DNA from: Conchocele bisecta
Taxonomy: Eukaryota; Mollusca; Bivalvia; Lucinida; Thyasiridae
Length of the DNA stretch: 64,000 bases
Direction: 5' to 3'
Assembly (NCBI GenBank): GCA_029237695.1
Contig: CM055267.1
Location: forward strand, 13,667,043-13,731,042
Shown here: in pieces, positions 43,838-52,912 of the stretch
Layout of the letters: each line of letters opens with the position of its first letter
Numbering within the stretch: position 1 is the first letter of the stretch
Notes under the pieces: generated by a model
What the model was told of the DNA's origin: nothing
What the model saw: only the letters and a program-made list of their open reading frames with translations
Databases searched by the model: none
Made by a program: the position numbers and the translations under genes

Positions 43838-45252
43838 TCCGATCGCCACGAGGGCGACGACGAGCGCTAATTTCTCCTCCTCGTGTGTTGTGCTTCCAAT
43901 TTCACCCAATCTGTGATTGATTGGTGTTTCTCCAATCGCGATTGGTCTGTTGATGGAACTCGATGGTGCATCCAATTTACTAATTGGGGGTACTGGGTTC
44001 GATTGTGTTGAGGGATGTGTATCCATTTTGTGTTTTGGGCGTTTTATGAAATCGGTTCCCTCAACACTGTTGAACCCGATCATTTTGGGGGTGCGCTTGA
44101 TGATATCCGTGTTCACGTTACCGTTGTGACCGATTTTTTGATTGGCGGTGGCGATTACGATCTGATTATTGTAACCATCAACCGGGTCGTCTCGTAGTAT
44201 CATATTGCTCGGCGCCATATAAAGACCTATTCCAAATACATAGTCCACTGGGGTGCTGGCAGTCTGCAAAACGTCTTGATAATTCTGGATCGCCTTCTCC
44301 AGGTCCACCTTAGCTGAGATGGCGTCCTCGACAAGTGCCAAGAACTGTTTTTGTGCATCAAACACCGTTCCCGTGCCCAGTATATAACTGCGAGTTTGCT
44401 TCTGTGCGCCGAGGATGGCCCAGACGTACGTGCGAATAGATTCGTTGACGCGAGTAACCCCGGCCTGCGTGAACCCTAGACCCTTATCTAACATAAATGT
44501 GGTCCACGCGTTCTGAACCTCAGCAGCCTGCTGTATGTAATCGACGTGAGCCAGTTTCGGAGGTAACATTTTACAAGAAAAAACGCCACAGTGCCGACCT
44601 CCAGACACTTCTGGCCCGAAAGTCATAGTCGCGGGGTCAAAATTCCCGGCGTTCCGACTGACGATGTGGTCACCGGAGTAATCGTGTCTAAAATCAGTCT
44701 GCGTCCAATTCCCGGACTGGCCCCGAATGAGAACGTCCCCGAGGCCGGTGGTGGTAGGAAATGCTTTCTGCCTCCAGTCCGCGTCTTTTGAAACGTTAAA
44801 TTCGTTACACACTCTTCAAACGCCATACGGTCGTATGCGTTGGAAATGGGATCCCAGGCGTCGTCTTGAGGTAGAGAAATACCTAGTTCTTTGAGAATCC
44901 TCCTAATAGTATAATACGTGTGAAAGTTGTAGACACTTCGGAGCATGATATTCTTGGATGTTAGATGGTCTTTATGTGAAACTCAACACCCGGCTGTTGC
45001 GCACCATACAGCAAAATTTAGCTGGTTCTGCCAAAACTGCATCGGTGTGGCTTTCCACCCGTTTACCGACTCCATCGTAGTAATCTTGGGCAGCCTATAT
45101 TTCTCAAACGTGTTAGGGAAATTGGTGACAAAGCCACTGTCCGGTCTAACCGTTACGGTTGGGTGTACAAGGTTAACAACGTCTTTTTGCGTGTATTTAC
45201 CTCCGACCGCGTACTTTGCATTAGAGTTAAAGCTAAATGCTTTTGTATCCAT
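43817..45252 (-). pseudogene. Polinton conserved virion-associated candidate, two frame breaks
   Basis: Three frames in one direction: 45252-44983 (89 codons; ending QNQLNFAVWCATAGC), 44946 to about 44810 (VYNFHTYYTIRRILKELGIS, LPQDDAWDPISN), and about 44812-43817. The overlaps and sense continuity suggest one protein of about 475 residues. The third part has DYIQQAAEVQNAWTTFMLDK, RTYVWAILGAQKQTRSYILG and VDYVFGIGLYMAP; the end is a low-complexity linker and a C-terminal membrane helix (LALVVALVAIGLFALWF), so it is tail-anchored. I recognise the middle as a family that recurs in invertebrate Polintons, but not its function. Its start codon is only 14 bases from that of the divergent gene at 45267. 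Confidence 0.65.
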
Positions 45253-45266
45253 TGAAAGATATTATT

Positions 45267-46013
45267 ATGTTTGCTACTATCACTAATGTTCAAAAAGGGA
45301 GTTGTGAACTTCAAAAGTTAATAGACAACTGCTGCGGACAACGCCGGGTAGGCCTTAGATCAATCACCTTCACGGTTGGATGGAAAAACGTTGAAACGCT
45401 CGAGTTTTTCACAACAGAAGTCGAGGACGTCGAGTTTTTCGCATCAGAACACATCATAGATATTCCACATAGAATAGACGTAAATAGAGTCATAAGTCCA
45501 CCAAAGGTTATAGTACCTCAGGGTCTTTGGAGTTTCGGAGATCTCCAAGCTTTTGTCGCGGAGAAAATTCCTGGTGTAGTCACTCTCGCAATCTCGAAAG
45601 CCACGGGGCTCACGACATTGACCGTTGATAGGCGTTTAAGGATCTCACCGGGTTGGGCTCACTGTTAGGATTTAAAATAACATAGCCCTTACAACGATGA
45701 CGGAGTGTTTGATCCTGGCGAGCACGTCGGCACGACCCCGGTGAACTTCGCCATCACGAAAACTCTCGTGCACCTGGATCGGGTGAACACATCGTACAAC
45801 ACGGTAGACGGCACTCCCAGCATATTACTGAAAACCGTGCCCGCCAGCGACTGTTTCTATGGTGAGACCCTGACCTTAGACTTCCCACACCCCGAGATGA
45901 AAGTTTTGGAATCGGGACACATCCACGAGTTGAAGATTTCTATTCTCGATGATAAAGGGAGAGAGTTGAAGAACGATTACCCGATTTCGGTCGTCCTAGA
46001 AATTTCAAATTAA
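45267..46013 (+). pseudogene. Candidate minor capsid (penton) protein, disrupted in the middle
   Basis: ATG at 45267 follows an AT-rich gap. The first frame runs to a stop at about 45668; the same frame resumes after two stops and continues from about 45690 to 46013 (DPGEHVGTTPVNFAITKTLV, VNTSYNTVDGTPSILLKTVP, then LDFPHPEMKVLESGHIHELK and PISVVLEIS). A pair of compensating indels between 45650 and 45690 would explain this. Size (about 249 residues), all-beta look and position beside the fibre-like gene fit the single-jelly-roll minor capsid protein of Polintons; the family call is partly recollection. Confidence 0.65.
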
Positions 46014-46080
46014 TTAATTTTAAGAAAATTATTTAGAATTAAACGCATGTTCGTATTATATATTATCAACATTATTGAAA

Positions 46081-47903
46081 ATGAGTATATACGGACCAGG
46101 TAGTTCTTCCGATTGGGTGACAAATTCAAATAATTTGGAACCGGCAGAAGGGGGATTCATCCCGACACAGGGCGACTTTTTAACTACCCAAAAAAACAAA
46201 GGCCTTGATCAATAGAACTATATCGAGGGCCACGGACGAGATTCACAAAAGTCTACTATCACAACTTAGAGAATATGCCCTGGCTGTGAATACACAAAGT
46301 CGTGAAGAAACGCATACGGAACTAAACGAACTAGGTAAAAAAATAACCAAATTTAGAAAAGAGGCCCGGTTGGGGATTGATAAAGCCCGAGAAGACCGCC
46401 AGGTTGACATTACGGCGGTTTAGATGCGTTGCGCTTAGAAGACTCTCTCCAGCAAAGAAGCTACACTGCTGAATTAGACGGGAAAATAAATCGATTTTCG
46501 AAAAGAGGCCACGTCGGTATTGAGAAAGCACGAGAAGACCACCAGGCGGACCTTACGAAGGCTTATGAGGTGTTGCGCTCAGAAGACTCTCTCATCAGAG
46601 AAGCGGCACTTACTGAACTAGATAAAAAAATAACCAAATTTCGAAAAGAGACCCGGTCGGGTATTGATAAAGTCCGAGAAGACCACCAGTCGAACCTTGA
46701 GGAGGCCATTGCGGAGGCTTATGATGCGTTGCGCTTAGAGAAATCTCATAGTAAAGAAGCGACACTTACCGAACTAGACGGTAAAATAGCCGAATTTCTG
46801 AAAGAGACCAGGTCGGGGTTGAGGGGGTCCGAGAAGACCACAAAGAGGCCATTGCGGAGGCTTATGGGGCGTTACGCTCAGAGGACTCTCTCAACAGAGA
46901 AGCGGCACTTACTGACATATACGAAAAAATAACCGAATTTAAAAAAGAGACCCGGTTTGATCTTGATGGAGTCCGAACGGGTATTGAGAAAGCCCGAGAA
47001 GACCACCAGGCGGATATTACGGAAGCTTATAGGGTGTTGCTCTTAGAGGACTCTATCAACAGAGAAGCGACACTTACCGAACTAGATGGAAAAATAACCG
47101 AATTTCAAAAAGAGGCCCGGTCGGGGGTTGAGAAAGCCCGAGAAGACCACAAGGTAGCCATTGCTAAGGCTTATGAGGTGTTGCGTTCAGAGGACTCTCT
47201 CATCAGAGAGGCGGCGGTTGCTGAACTAGATGGAAAAATAACCGAATTTCAAAAAGAGGCCCGGTCGGGTGTTGAGAAAGCCCTAGAAGGCCACCGGGCG
47301 ACCATTACGGAGGCTTATGATGCGTTGCGCTTAGAGGACTCTCTCAGCAGAGAAGCGGCACTTACCGAATTAGACGGAAAGATAACCGAAGTTTCCGATA
47401 AACTGAAACATGATCGTATAGCCGCGACCAAAGCTCTTGAGGAGGCCTCTTATAAGATTCATACTGAGGCATATAACGCAAACAAGGCGCTTGCCGGAAT
47501 AGTGAAAACAATGAAAACGCCAAAACGTGTCATAACAGTTTGGGCTGAGAAGCGGGGCCCATTGATTGAGGGGCACTATGAATATTCGTTCGGTGCCAAA
47601 GCGAGTAATAAATATGGGGGATACACTATGACAGCCGCTGGTGAAGTTATCCAAATGGCGGTCTGCTCGGTTAATGCTAATGGTAAACCTGTGGGCGCGG
47701 TCGCGATAAATATTGTAGTAGATGGGGAAGAACGGGGGGTTGGAGTCACTAAAATCTCTGGAGATAGTTCGACGATTGTTTCGTTCGCCGGTAATGATCG
47801 AATTAGACTTTACAAAGGTAGTGTTATTAACTTTGTTACGAAAATCGGTGACTCAGAGAGTTCTTCCACTATTGTCTCGTTGTTAATTGAACTTATTGTG
47901 TAA
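46081..47903 (+). pseudogene. Fibre-like protein: head tail, repeated coiled-coil shaft, globular end
   Basis: Begins at 46081 with a short Gly/Ser-rich N-terminal tail (residues 1-38), then about seven repeats of about 48 residues. The repeat has the pattern EKAREDH...EAYxxLRxEDSLxREAALTELDGKITEFxKEARSG; heptad spacing of Leu/Ile/Ala fits a coiled coil. The shaft ends near 47395. It is followed by a hinge helix and a C-terminal domain of about 130 residues (from KRVITVWAEKRG to the stop at 47903) that is Gly/Val/Ser-rich and beta-like. Architecture and position next to the penton gene resemble an adenovirus-style or phage-style trimeric fibre. Frame breaks lie near 46195 (an A run), 46420, 46820-46930 and 47030. 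No sequence match to a known fibre is claimed. Confidence 0.6.
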
Positions 47904-47940
47904 ATACTAATATATTGAAATAAATTTGTAAAATTTAAAT

Positions 47941-48561
47941 ATGAACGAATCAACGCTTCCAATTGTCAATACCACTCCATCAACACTGTGTACAATTAAC
48001 GAAAGAAGTTCAGATTTTAGGTTGAATAATATCGTCGCTATGCAGGATATTTTAGTTAGAGAATATACAAATAGAAAAAGAAACGCTAAAAAATATAGGC
48101 GCGCGGTGAACATGGCTGAAGTATCTAGCACGGCTCTGGCGAGTGTTTCTGTGTTGTGTGGGGCGGGGACAGCTGCAACTATATCCACCATATAACGGTT
48201 CCCTGGGTTAGCGGGGATTTTATGTGCGGTGTCGGCCGTTTCTGGGTTGTTGTGTATGGTAATTAGGGCGTCGGGTGGAAAACTCGAGAAAAAATGTAGA
48301 AAACATGATAGAATATCCGTTCTCGCCAGGTCTAAGAAAAATAGCATCGACGTTATGGTGTCCAAAGCGTTGGCCGATAAGAAAATATCAAATTTAGAGT
48401 TTGAATCCGTGGTGGAAGAAATGCGGAGATATGAAAAATTAAAAAATGATATAAGAATCAAGGCACGCGCCACCATGCCCAAGATTGAGTGTACTGATTG
48501 GGATAAATTTAGGGAAAAAATTGGAGATAAAGTCGGAAGAAATGTTACAGCACCATTGTGA
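47941..48561 (+). pseudogene. Polinton membrane/coiled-coil protein with an in-frame stop
   Basis: 207 codons in one frame from ATG 47941 to 48561, with a TAA at 48193-48195. The first half is a polar head, then a basic region (NRKRNAKKYRRA) and a small-residue membrane stretch (VSSTALASVSVLCGAGTAA). After the stop a second hydrophobic stretch (GILCAVSAVSGLLCMVI) is followed by a charged helical region (DVMVSKALADKKISNLEFE, VVEEMRRYEKLKND). The two hairpin-like hydrophobic segments plus coiled coil recur, to my recollection, in many Polintons of aquatic invertebrates. The stop lies exactly between the two hydrophobic segments. Confidence 0.6.
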
Positions 48562-49432
48562 TTTTTAAAAAAATAATAATTAATTTTAATTATAAAATTA
48601 AAATTAATTAATTATATTGTCGCAGTAAACAATTTATTAATTAATTTTAGGAAAATTATTAACAATTTAAAAAGAAAAAAAAGAATTTTTTTTTTAGCTT
48701 CCACCAAGGCTCTAACCCACGCCAGCAAAACCGTTCTGGGCCCACCCGGCTAGCCACCTTTTCTGATCTTGTCTGATCTTGTCTTTGTCTTACTCGTCTC
48801 ATGTTGTGGCTAGCCGGGTGTAATAGCTGCCTGTACAGCACACCCCCATCTATCGGCTGATCTAGGAACCAGTGTCGAAAGTCTAGGCAACCTTGGAAGT
48901 GTGTGCACGGAAGCACTGAGCGCTCATTTTTCGTCAAGGGGCGTCCCCCAAGACAAAGTATTGTTGTTAATTTTACATATATGAAGTTAAAACCGTGTTG
49001 TGCAATACCAAATATTTACTCGTTTATTTTTATTTGTTTTATATATAACAAGTTCATTTTTTTATTTAATAATATAGGTTATAACGTTCTAAATTATTAA
49101 AAGTAAAATTAAAAAAATAAAAAACATACCAACCAATCACAATGTAAGAAATACTTCTGGAATATCGATAGCGGGTTGTGAATACACACCCACGTGTGTG
49201 TAGTATATATTATAGTGTGTTTATGTTTCATTCCGGAATATCGATAGCGGGTTGTGTAATACACACCCACGTGTGTAGTATATATTATAGTGTGTTTATG
49301 TTTCATCCCGGAAGACGTAATCGTGTAATCTCTCTATAAAATGGACACTTAATATACGTGTAAGGTAGGACACATAATTTGCGTGTTTATAACACGTTTA
49401 AGTGAAACATTGTCGTCTGCTTGGTGTTGTGA
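48562..49432. other. Polinton non-coding stretch with an odd GC-rich insert
   Basis: AT-rich flanks (48562-48700 and 48960-49140) enclose a GC-richer block at 48700-48960 with the inverted pair GGCTAGCC (48748-48755 and 48811-48818), the doubled TCTGATCTTG word, and GGGGCGTCCCCC. It looks unlike the rest of the element and may be a small insertion. A direct repeat of about 76 bp (GGAATATCGATAGCGGGTTG, then ACACCCACGTGTGTAGTATA, then TTATGTTTCAT) stands twice at about 49158-49307, just upstream of the ends of the minus genes. Confidence 0.5.
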
Positions 49433-49780
49433 TTACAATATAAATTTATAAGCGATATCGTAGAAATGTACGTTCGTAAACGAATCGTTGGGTTTTAAAT
49501 TTTTTGTATAATACGCCTTAGTTTCATATCCGATACGCATTATCTGTCTTAATGTTCGTATTTGCCTCTTGTATAGTTGACATAATTGCCGGTATAATAT
49601 TGGAAATGTAACGGTTTTATCGGAGCGTAATAAATTACGCTGGTATTTCATATATTCGATATCGCCTAGTGTTCTCATTTTATAGAATTTATATACAGGA
49701 TTATAACCCCCGTATTCTTCGTAAACTTCTTCAACACAGTCATTAAAAAATTTCAATTCAAATTGTATTGTATTATCCAT
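49433..49780 (-). CDS. Unknown Polinton protein, paralogue 1
   Basis: 115 codons, intact. Begins MDNTIQFELKFFNDC; the centre IEYMKYQRNLLRSDK and ILYRQLCQLYKRQIR is shared with the upstream paralogue, as is the NDSF motif near the end. Helical, basic, Tyr-rich; no membrane segment. Starts 8 bases inside the end of the gene at 49773-50156. Not recognised. It is last before the TIR and on the strand opposite the penton/fibre-like block, so it could be an accessory gene. Confidence 0.6.
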   Translation of the reverse strand: MDNTIQFELKFFNDCVEEVYEEYGGYNPVYKFYKMRTLGDIEYMKYQRNLLRSDKTVTFPILYRQLCQLYKRQIRTLRQIMRIGYETKAYYTKNLKPNDSFTNVHFYDIAYKFIL

Positions 49781-50156
49781 TTTCTCTAATAATATTGGTA
49801 CTCGTTTTTTTTTCTGTCAATTTTCCAATTAGAATTTTCAAATCCATTACAATATGATTGTAGAAACTCATATCCGTAAACGAATCGTTGATTTTAAACG
49901 GTTTTATAAAATTAGTTTTATGATGTTCCGGTAGTTGTTCTCCGATCCTATTTAGTCGCTTCGTTTCACGAATTTGATCCTTGTACCGGCGACATAATTG
50001 CCGGTATAATATTGTAAATGCAACGCTTTTATCGGAGCGTAATAAATTACGCTGATATTTCATGTATTCGATTCTGCATAATGTTTTCAATTTATAGTAA
50101 TATTTTTCACCAAAGACATTACAAAATTCCAATTCCCATTCTATTTTATTATCCAT
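49773..50156 (-). CDS. Unknown Polinton protein, paralogue 2
   Basis: 127 codons, intact. Begins MDNKIEWELEFCN; shares the central block (IEYMKYQRNLLRSDK, then ILYRQLCRRYKDQIR) and the NDSF motif with the gene at 49433, at roughly half identity overall. A short charged tail (GKLTEKKTSTNIIRE) is unique. It starts immediately inside the right TIR inner block (50163). Unlike most genes of the element, both paralogues are open without a frame break. Confidence 0.6.
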   Translation of the reverse strand: MDNKIEWELEFCNVFGEKYYYKLKTLCRIEYMKYQRNLLRSDKSVAFTILYRQLCRRYKDQIRETKRLNRIGEQLPEHHKTNFIKPFKINDSFTDMSFYNHIVMDLKILIGKLTEKKTSTNIIRENG

Positions 50157-50245
50157 TTTGTTATAATATTTTATTATAACCTATGAAATGTATCTGTTCA
50201 ATTTGGACGTGAAAAACATGATGTATTTATGACACCAATATATAC

Positions 50246-50447
50246 TTTCAAAAGTCAATTACCAATATAATTGGGACTCCCTCTTCTCAAAATTATTTTC
50301 TCCAAAAATTCATAAATTTGCTGTCGGGAGACCCAATTTTCCTCGTTAACCAATTTTTTGATTTTCGGGGGTGGTGGTGGGGGTATTATAGAGGGTTATA
50401 AACGATACCACGGTAGGTGGTATCATTTTGACTCCCTTACTACTACT
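50246..50447. repeat. Polinton right terminal inverted repeat
   Basis: 202 bp, the complement of 32438-32636 with only a CAC-triplet length change and few substitutions; the outer end reads CTCCCTTACTACTACT, then the AAAGG direct repeat. The inner matching block is at 50163-50207. Confidence 0.92.
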
Positions 50448-50593
50448 AAAGGGGGTGTTTTTGTTCTCAACACTATTAAAATTACTTTCAAAAAGTGCAG
50501 ATCCTGATGAGACGGCTCGTTACGAGCCGGCTCATCTGGATCTGCACTTTTTGCATAAACCGATATAGCGGGATTTCGGGTTCAAAGGGTTAA
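50448..50593. repeat. MITE family B, copy 2, right half (split by the Polinton)
   Basis: GGGGGTGTTTTTGTTCTCAA through GGGTTCAAAGGGTTAA, the second half of the element whose first half is 32332-32437. Contains a GCTCGTTACGAGCC hairpin insert between the GAGACG and CTCATC words that the intact copy at 63.5 kb lacks. Confidence 0.85.
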
Positions 50594-50827
50594 CTAGATA
50601 TATATCTCATCTCAACATAGTATGATGTCATAACTACCTCAACATATCGACATACATGTAGTGACTGTGTGATCTTTCACACATTGTGTCGACATATATT
50701 TTGTCAACATTTTGTCAATTATTACAACATCTCAGTATCTCGATGGTCGATTTTTGCCACCATAATGAATACGGTTACACATGCCATTTGTCGAAGAATT
50801 AAACTAACTGTAAACATAATTCTGTAT

Positions 50828-51038
50828 ATACAGTAGAACGTCTCTAAACCGGACACCCATACAGTCTATGTCTGCTTAATTGTATGCGTTTATTGTCATC
50901 TCTCACCGTTGATAACGACTGTTCCTGATCGCAAACCACATATACCTGTTTTGCGGTGCCTGATTCACAGTGAAGCCTCTCTAAACCGGACAACCTGGGG
51001 ACCTCAAATGGTGTCCCGTTTAGAGAGGCTCCACTGTA
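50828..51038. repeat. mariner-like MITE
   Basis: Inverted ends TACAGTAGAACGTCTCTAAA and the complement of TTTAGAGAGGCTCCACTGTA, bounded by TA. An inner pair of AGAGAGGCT/AGCCTCTCT words makes the right part itself a hairpin (50974-51038). About 211 bp, no ORF. It ends about 390 bp upstream of the MAT start codon. Confidence 0.7.
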
Positions 51039-51261
51039 CATAACATTTTCGTCGTCGACACCCGGATTGTCTGACTGATTTACTATTTAAAAGCAACCTT
51101 TAGTAGTAAAAACATACATGATTAATATCGATGATAGTTCAACATGTATGATTTTGATAGTTCAACATGTATGATTTTATTTCCATTTGAAAGCAGCCCT
51201 CCCCAACAATAATCAGCAGAGGAAAAACTGTAACAAATGGTTAGGGTAAATAGTTCCTCTC

Positions 51262-51275
51262 GACTATATATATAC
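51262..51275 (+). promoter_or_regulatory. TATA-like word upstream of MAT
   Basis: CTATATATATACC lies about 160 bases before the MAT start codon, with a GC-neutral stretch after it. Spacing would allow a 5' UTR of about 130 bases. Only the word itself supports this. Confidence 0.3.
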
Positions 51276-51426
51276 CACTCGTGGTTTTACAATATTCACA
51301 CATCCGTTAACTCGCGCAATGAATCAATAATTATTCTTGTGTACTCACTTACACGCTGTGTCGGAAACCAGAGAGGAGTGTCTGATATAAACACGTGTAC
51401 ATCACTGAGGCCAAATGCCAGTAAAC

Positions 51427-51502
51427 ATGCCGACAGGGGACTCGTCGAGCTCGGGGGACACGTTTTTGTTTACATCCGAGTCCGTGGGAGAGGGACACCC
51501 AG
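51427..51502 (+). CDS. MAT: S-adenosylmethionine synthetase, exon 1
   Basis: 25 codons plus one base from ATG 51427: a short Ser/Gly-rich head and then DTFLFTSESVGEGHP, the conserved N-terminus of MAT enzymes, followed by a GTACGC donor at 51503. The split Asp codon is completed by exon 2, which starts with the next conserved residues KICDQISDA. The enzyme joins methionine and ATP to make S-adenosylmethionine in the cytosol. The segment FTSESVGEGHPDK is the first ATP/metal-binding region of the family. The intron that follows is 3.3 kb and holds repeat copies and the 29-bp array. Confidence 0.88.
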
Positions 51503-51887
51503 GTACGCCGCTCGTTTTGTTTATTTTATGTCAGTCTGTGTCTTCTCTGGTCGTGTAGTAAGTTACCACCGCCCGGCAGTACAGTTTACTTCCGACTTGA
51601 TGTTTATCGCGACAATCCTTTCGTTCATTAACATGATTCTCATGCTGTTTGTTGTTAATTAATTCGTATCAAAATTTGAAACCGTATTCATACTGTAGTA
51701 AAGCTATGGCGAACATGCTATTTTTAGACGGTAATTCGATTATTCGCATACATAATATGCAGACGTCACGACGAACAATTGGAATTCCCCGTCTTATTCG
51801 ATTTACTGGCTCGAGTTCCTTTCGATTGATCAATGTATTCGAACTTTAAAGGTACATGCCGCCTCAGTTGGCACAAACTGTTCTTTG

Positions 51888-52320
51888 TAGGAATTAAATA
51901 AGTGTATAATTGTGTCACTATTCCACCAGTTCTAAAAAATTACAAGTGCCGCTATACAGATATAATCATTTATTAATATTTATTTTAATGATAATGACGC
52001 TCGGTGGTATCAAGCTATATTCATATGCAAATGAGGCTTGATATTTTTTAACATATTTTCGACAGATTATAAAGTATGATCATTGCGCATCAACAAATAA
52101 AAACAGAGAATAAATAGTAATGTACATTAACATTTTAAGGAAACACGCTTATCGCCCCTGATATCAGTGGGAAGATTTTCGTCTGATATAAAATGTATAA
52201 TAATGTCAATCAATACGTGGTGTAATGGTGAATGAATGTTTATTTTGCCAGAAAATGTCTCAGATGATGTCTCTGATATAAAGAACATTTTGTGCCTACT
52301 GAGTGGGCATGTACAGAGGC
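51888..52320 (+). repeat. Interspersed repeat K, copy 3
   Basis: The first half matches 1862-2060, the second half 25405-25642; the longest of the three copies, and it shows that the two halves belong to one element. Lies in MAT intron 1. It is followed at 52320-52370 by a GC-rich GGCGGCGGCCGCCGCC palindrome that belongs to another repeat. Confidence 0.65.
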
Positions 52321-52912
52321 GCCGGAGCTGGGGCGGCAGGGGCGGCGGCCGCCGCCCCAATATTTTGGCCAAAATCTTTTTTAAAAAAATATACAAAAAT
52401 GTGTATGAGATACCTATTAAAGTTGTATCTGAAATGCAGCAGAATGCAGGAAATGGCATCTAGACCCCCCTACCACTCCTTCGCTTCGCTCAGGTCGACA
52501 TTCCAATATGTATTTGCTTCCGGCGTCCCTGATGTATCTTTAACAACAGCTGAGCACAGGCCGTCGGCATGGTGATGAGATGGTCTAATATATTGTTTGT
52601 AAACGTCCAAGACACGCTAGAAGGCTAGCACCTGTGGTTCAGGGTCGGAGATTTTCAAATGGATAATGCGCATAATGATATTTTTCATCCTTGTTTCAAA
52701 ATGGACGCTATCGATTATAATTATTTCACACATGTCTACATAAATATTCTAGATATTGGCACAATACCTGAAAATTTGAAATCCGTGATTTAGTTCACTC
52801 AGTGTGTATACATCCATCTCGTGGAAGAAATACATTAGATGTATTTTCAAAATGATAGTTGAATAAAATCTACATGTGAGATCAGATATGCCAGGTATAA
52901 GGGAGAACATAA

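Larger units (their letters stand above)
32438..50447. mobile_element. Polinton/Maverick element, 18.0 kb
   Basis: A self-replicating virus-like DNA transposon. Evidence: terminal inverted repeats of about 200 bp starting AGTAGTAGTAAGGGAGTC; the short direct repeat AAAGG on both sides (six bases AAAAGG and AAAGGG with one difference; 32432-32437 and 50448-50453); insertion into a MITE that is intact elsewhere; and the hallmark gene set, namely protein-primed family B polymerase, rve integrase, packaging ATPase and candidate capsid proteins. Gene order: polymerase (+), then a minus-strand block from 42450 down to 37052 (capsid, ATPase, small membrane proteins, integrase), then a plus gene, a minus gene, a plus block (penton, fibre-like, membrane protein), and two unknown minus genes. 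Most genes carry one-base breaks; the copy is unlikely to be active as written. Confidence 0.93.

Noticed and set aside
45705..46013. Second part of the penton candidate taken as a separate gene
   Set aside because: It has no good start codon and lies in the same frame as the upstream part, so one disrupted gene is more likely.
47907..48482. 191-codon minus-strand ORF opposite the Polinton membrane protein
   Set aside because: The plus-strand frame has the expected start and segments recalled from related elements; the minus frame is a shadow despite its length.
48659..48937. tRNA-like or small protein gene in the GC-rich block
   Set aside because: A GGTTAGAGCC word is only vaguely like a B box, no cloverleaf could be folded by eye, and the 92-codon ORF has no motif.
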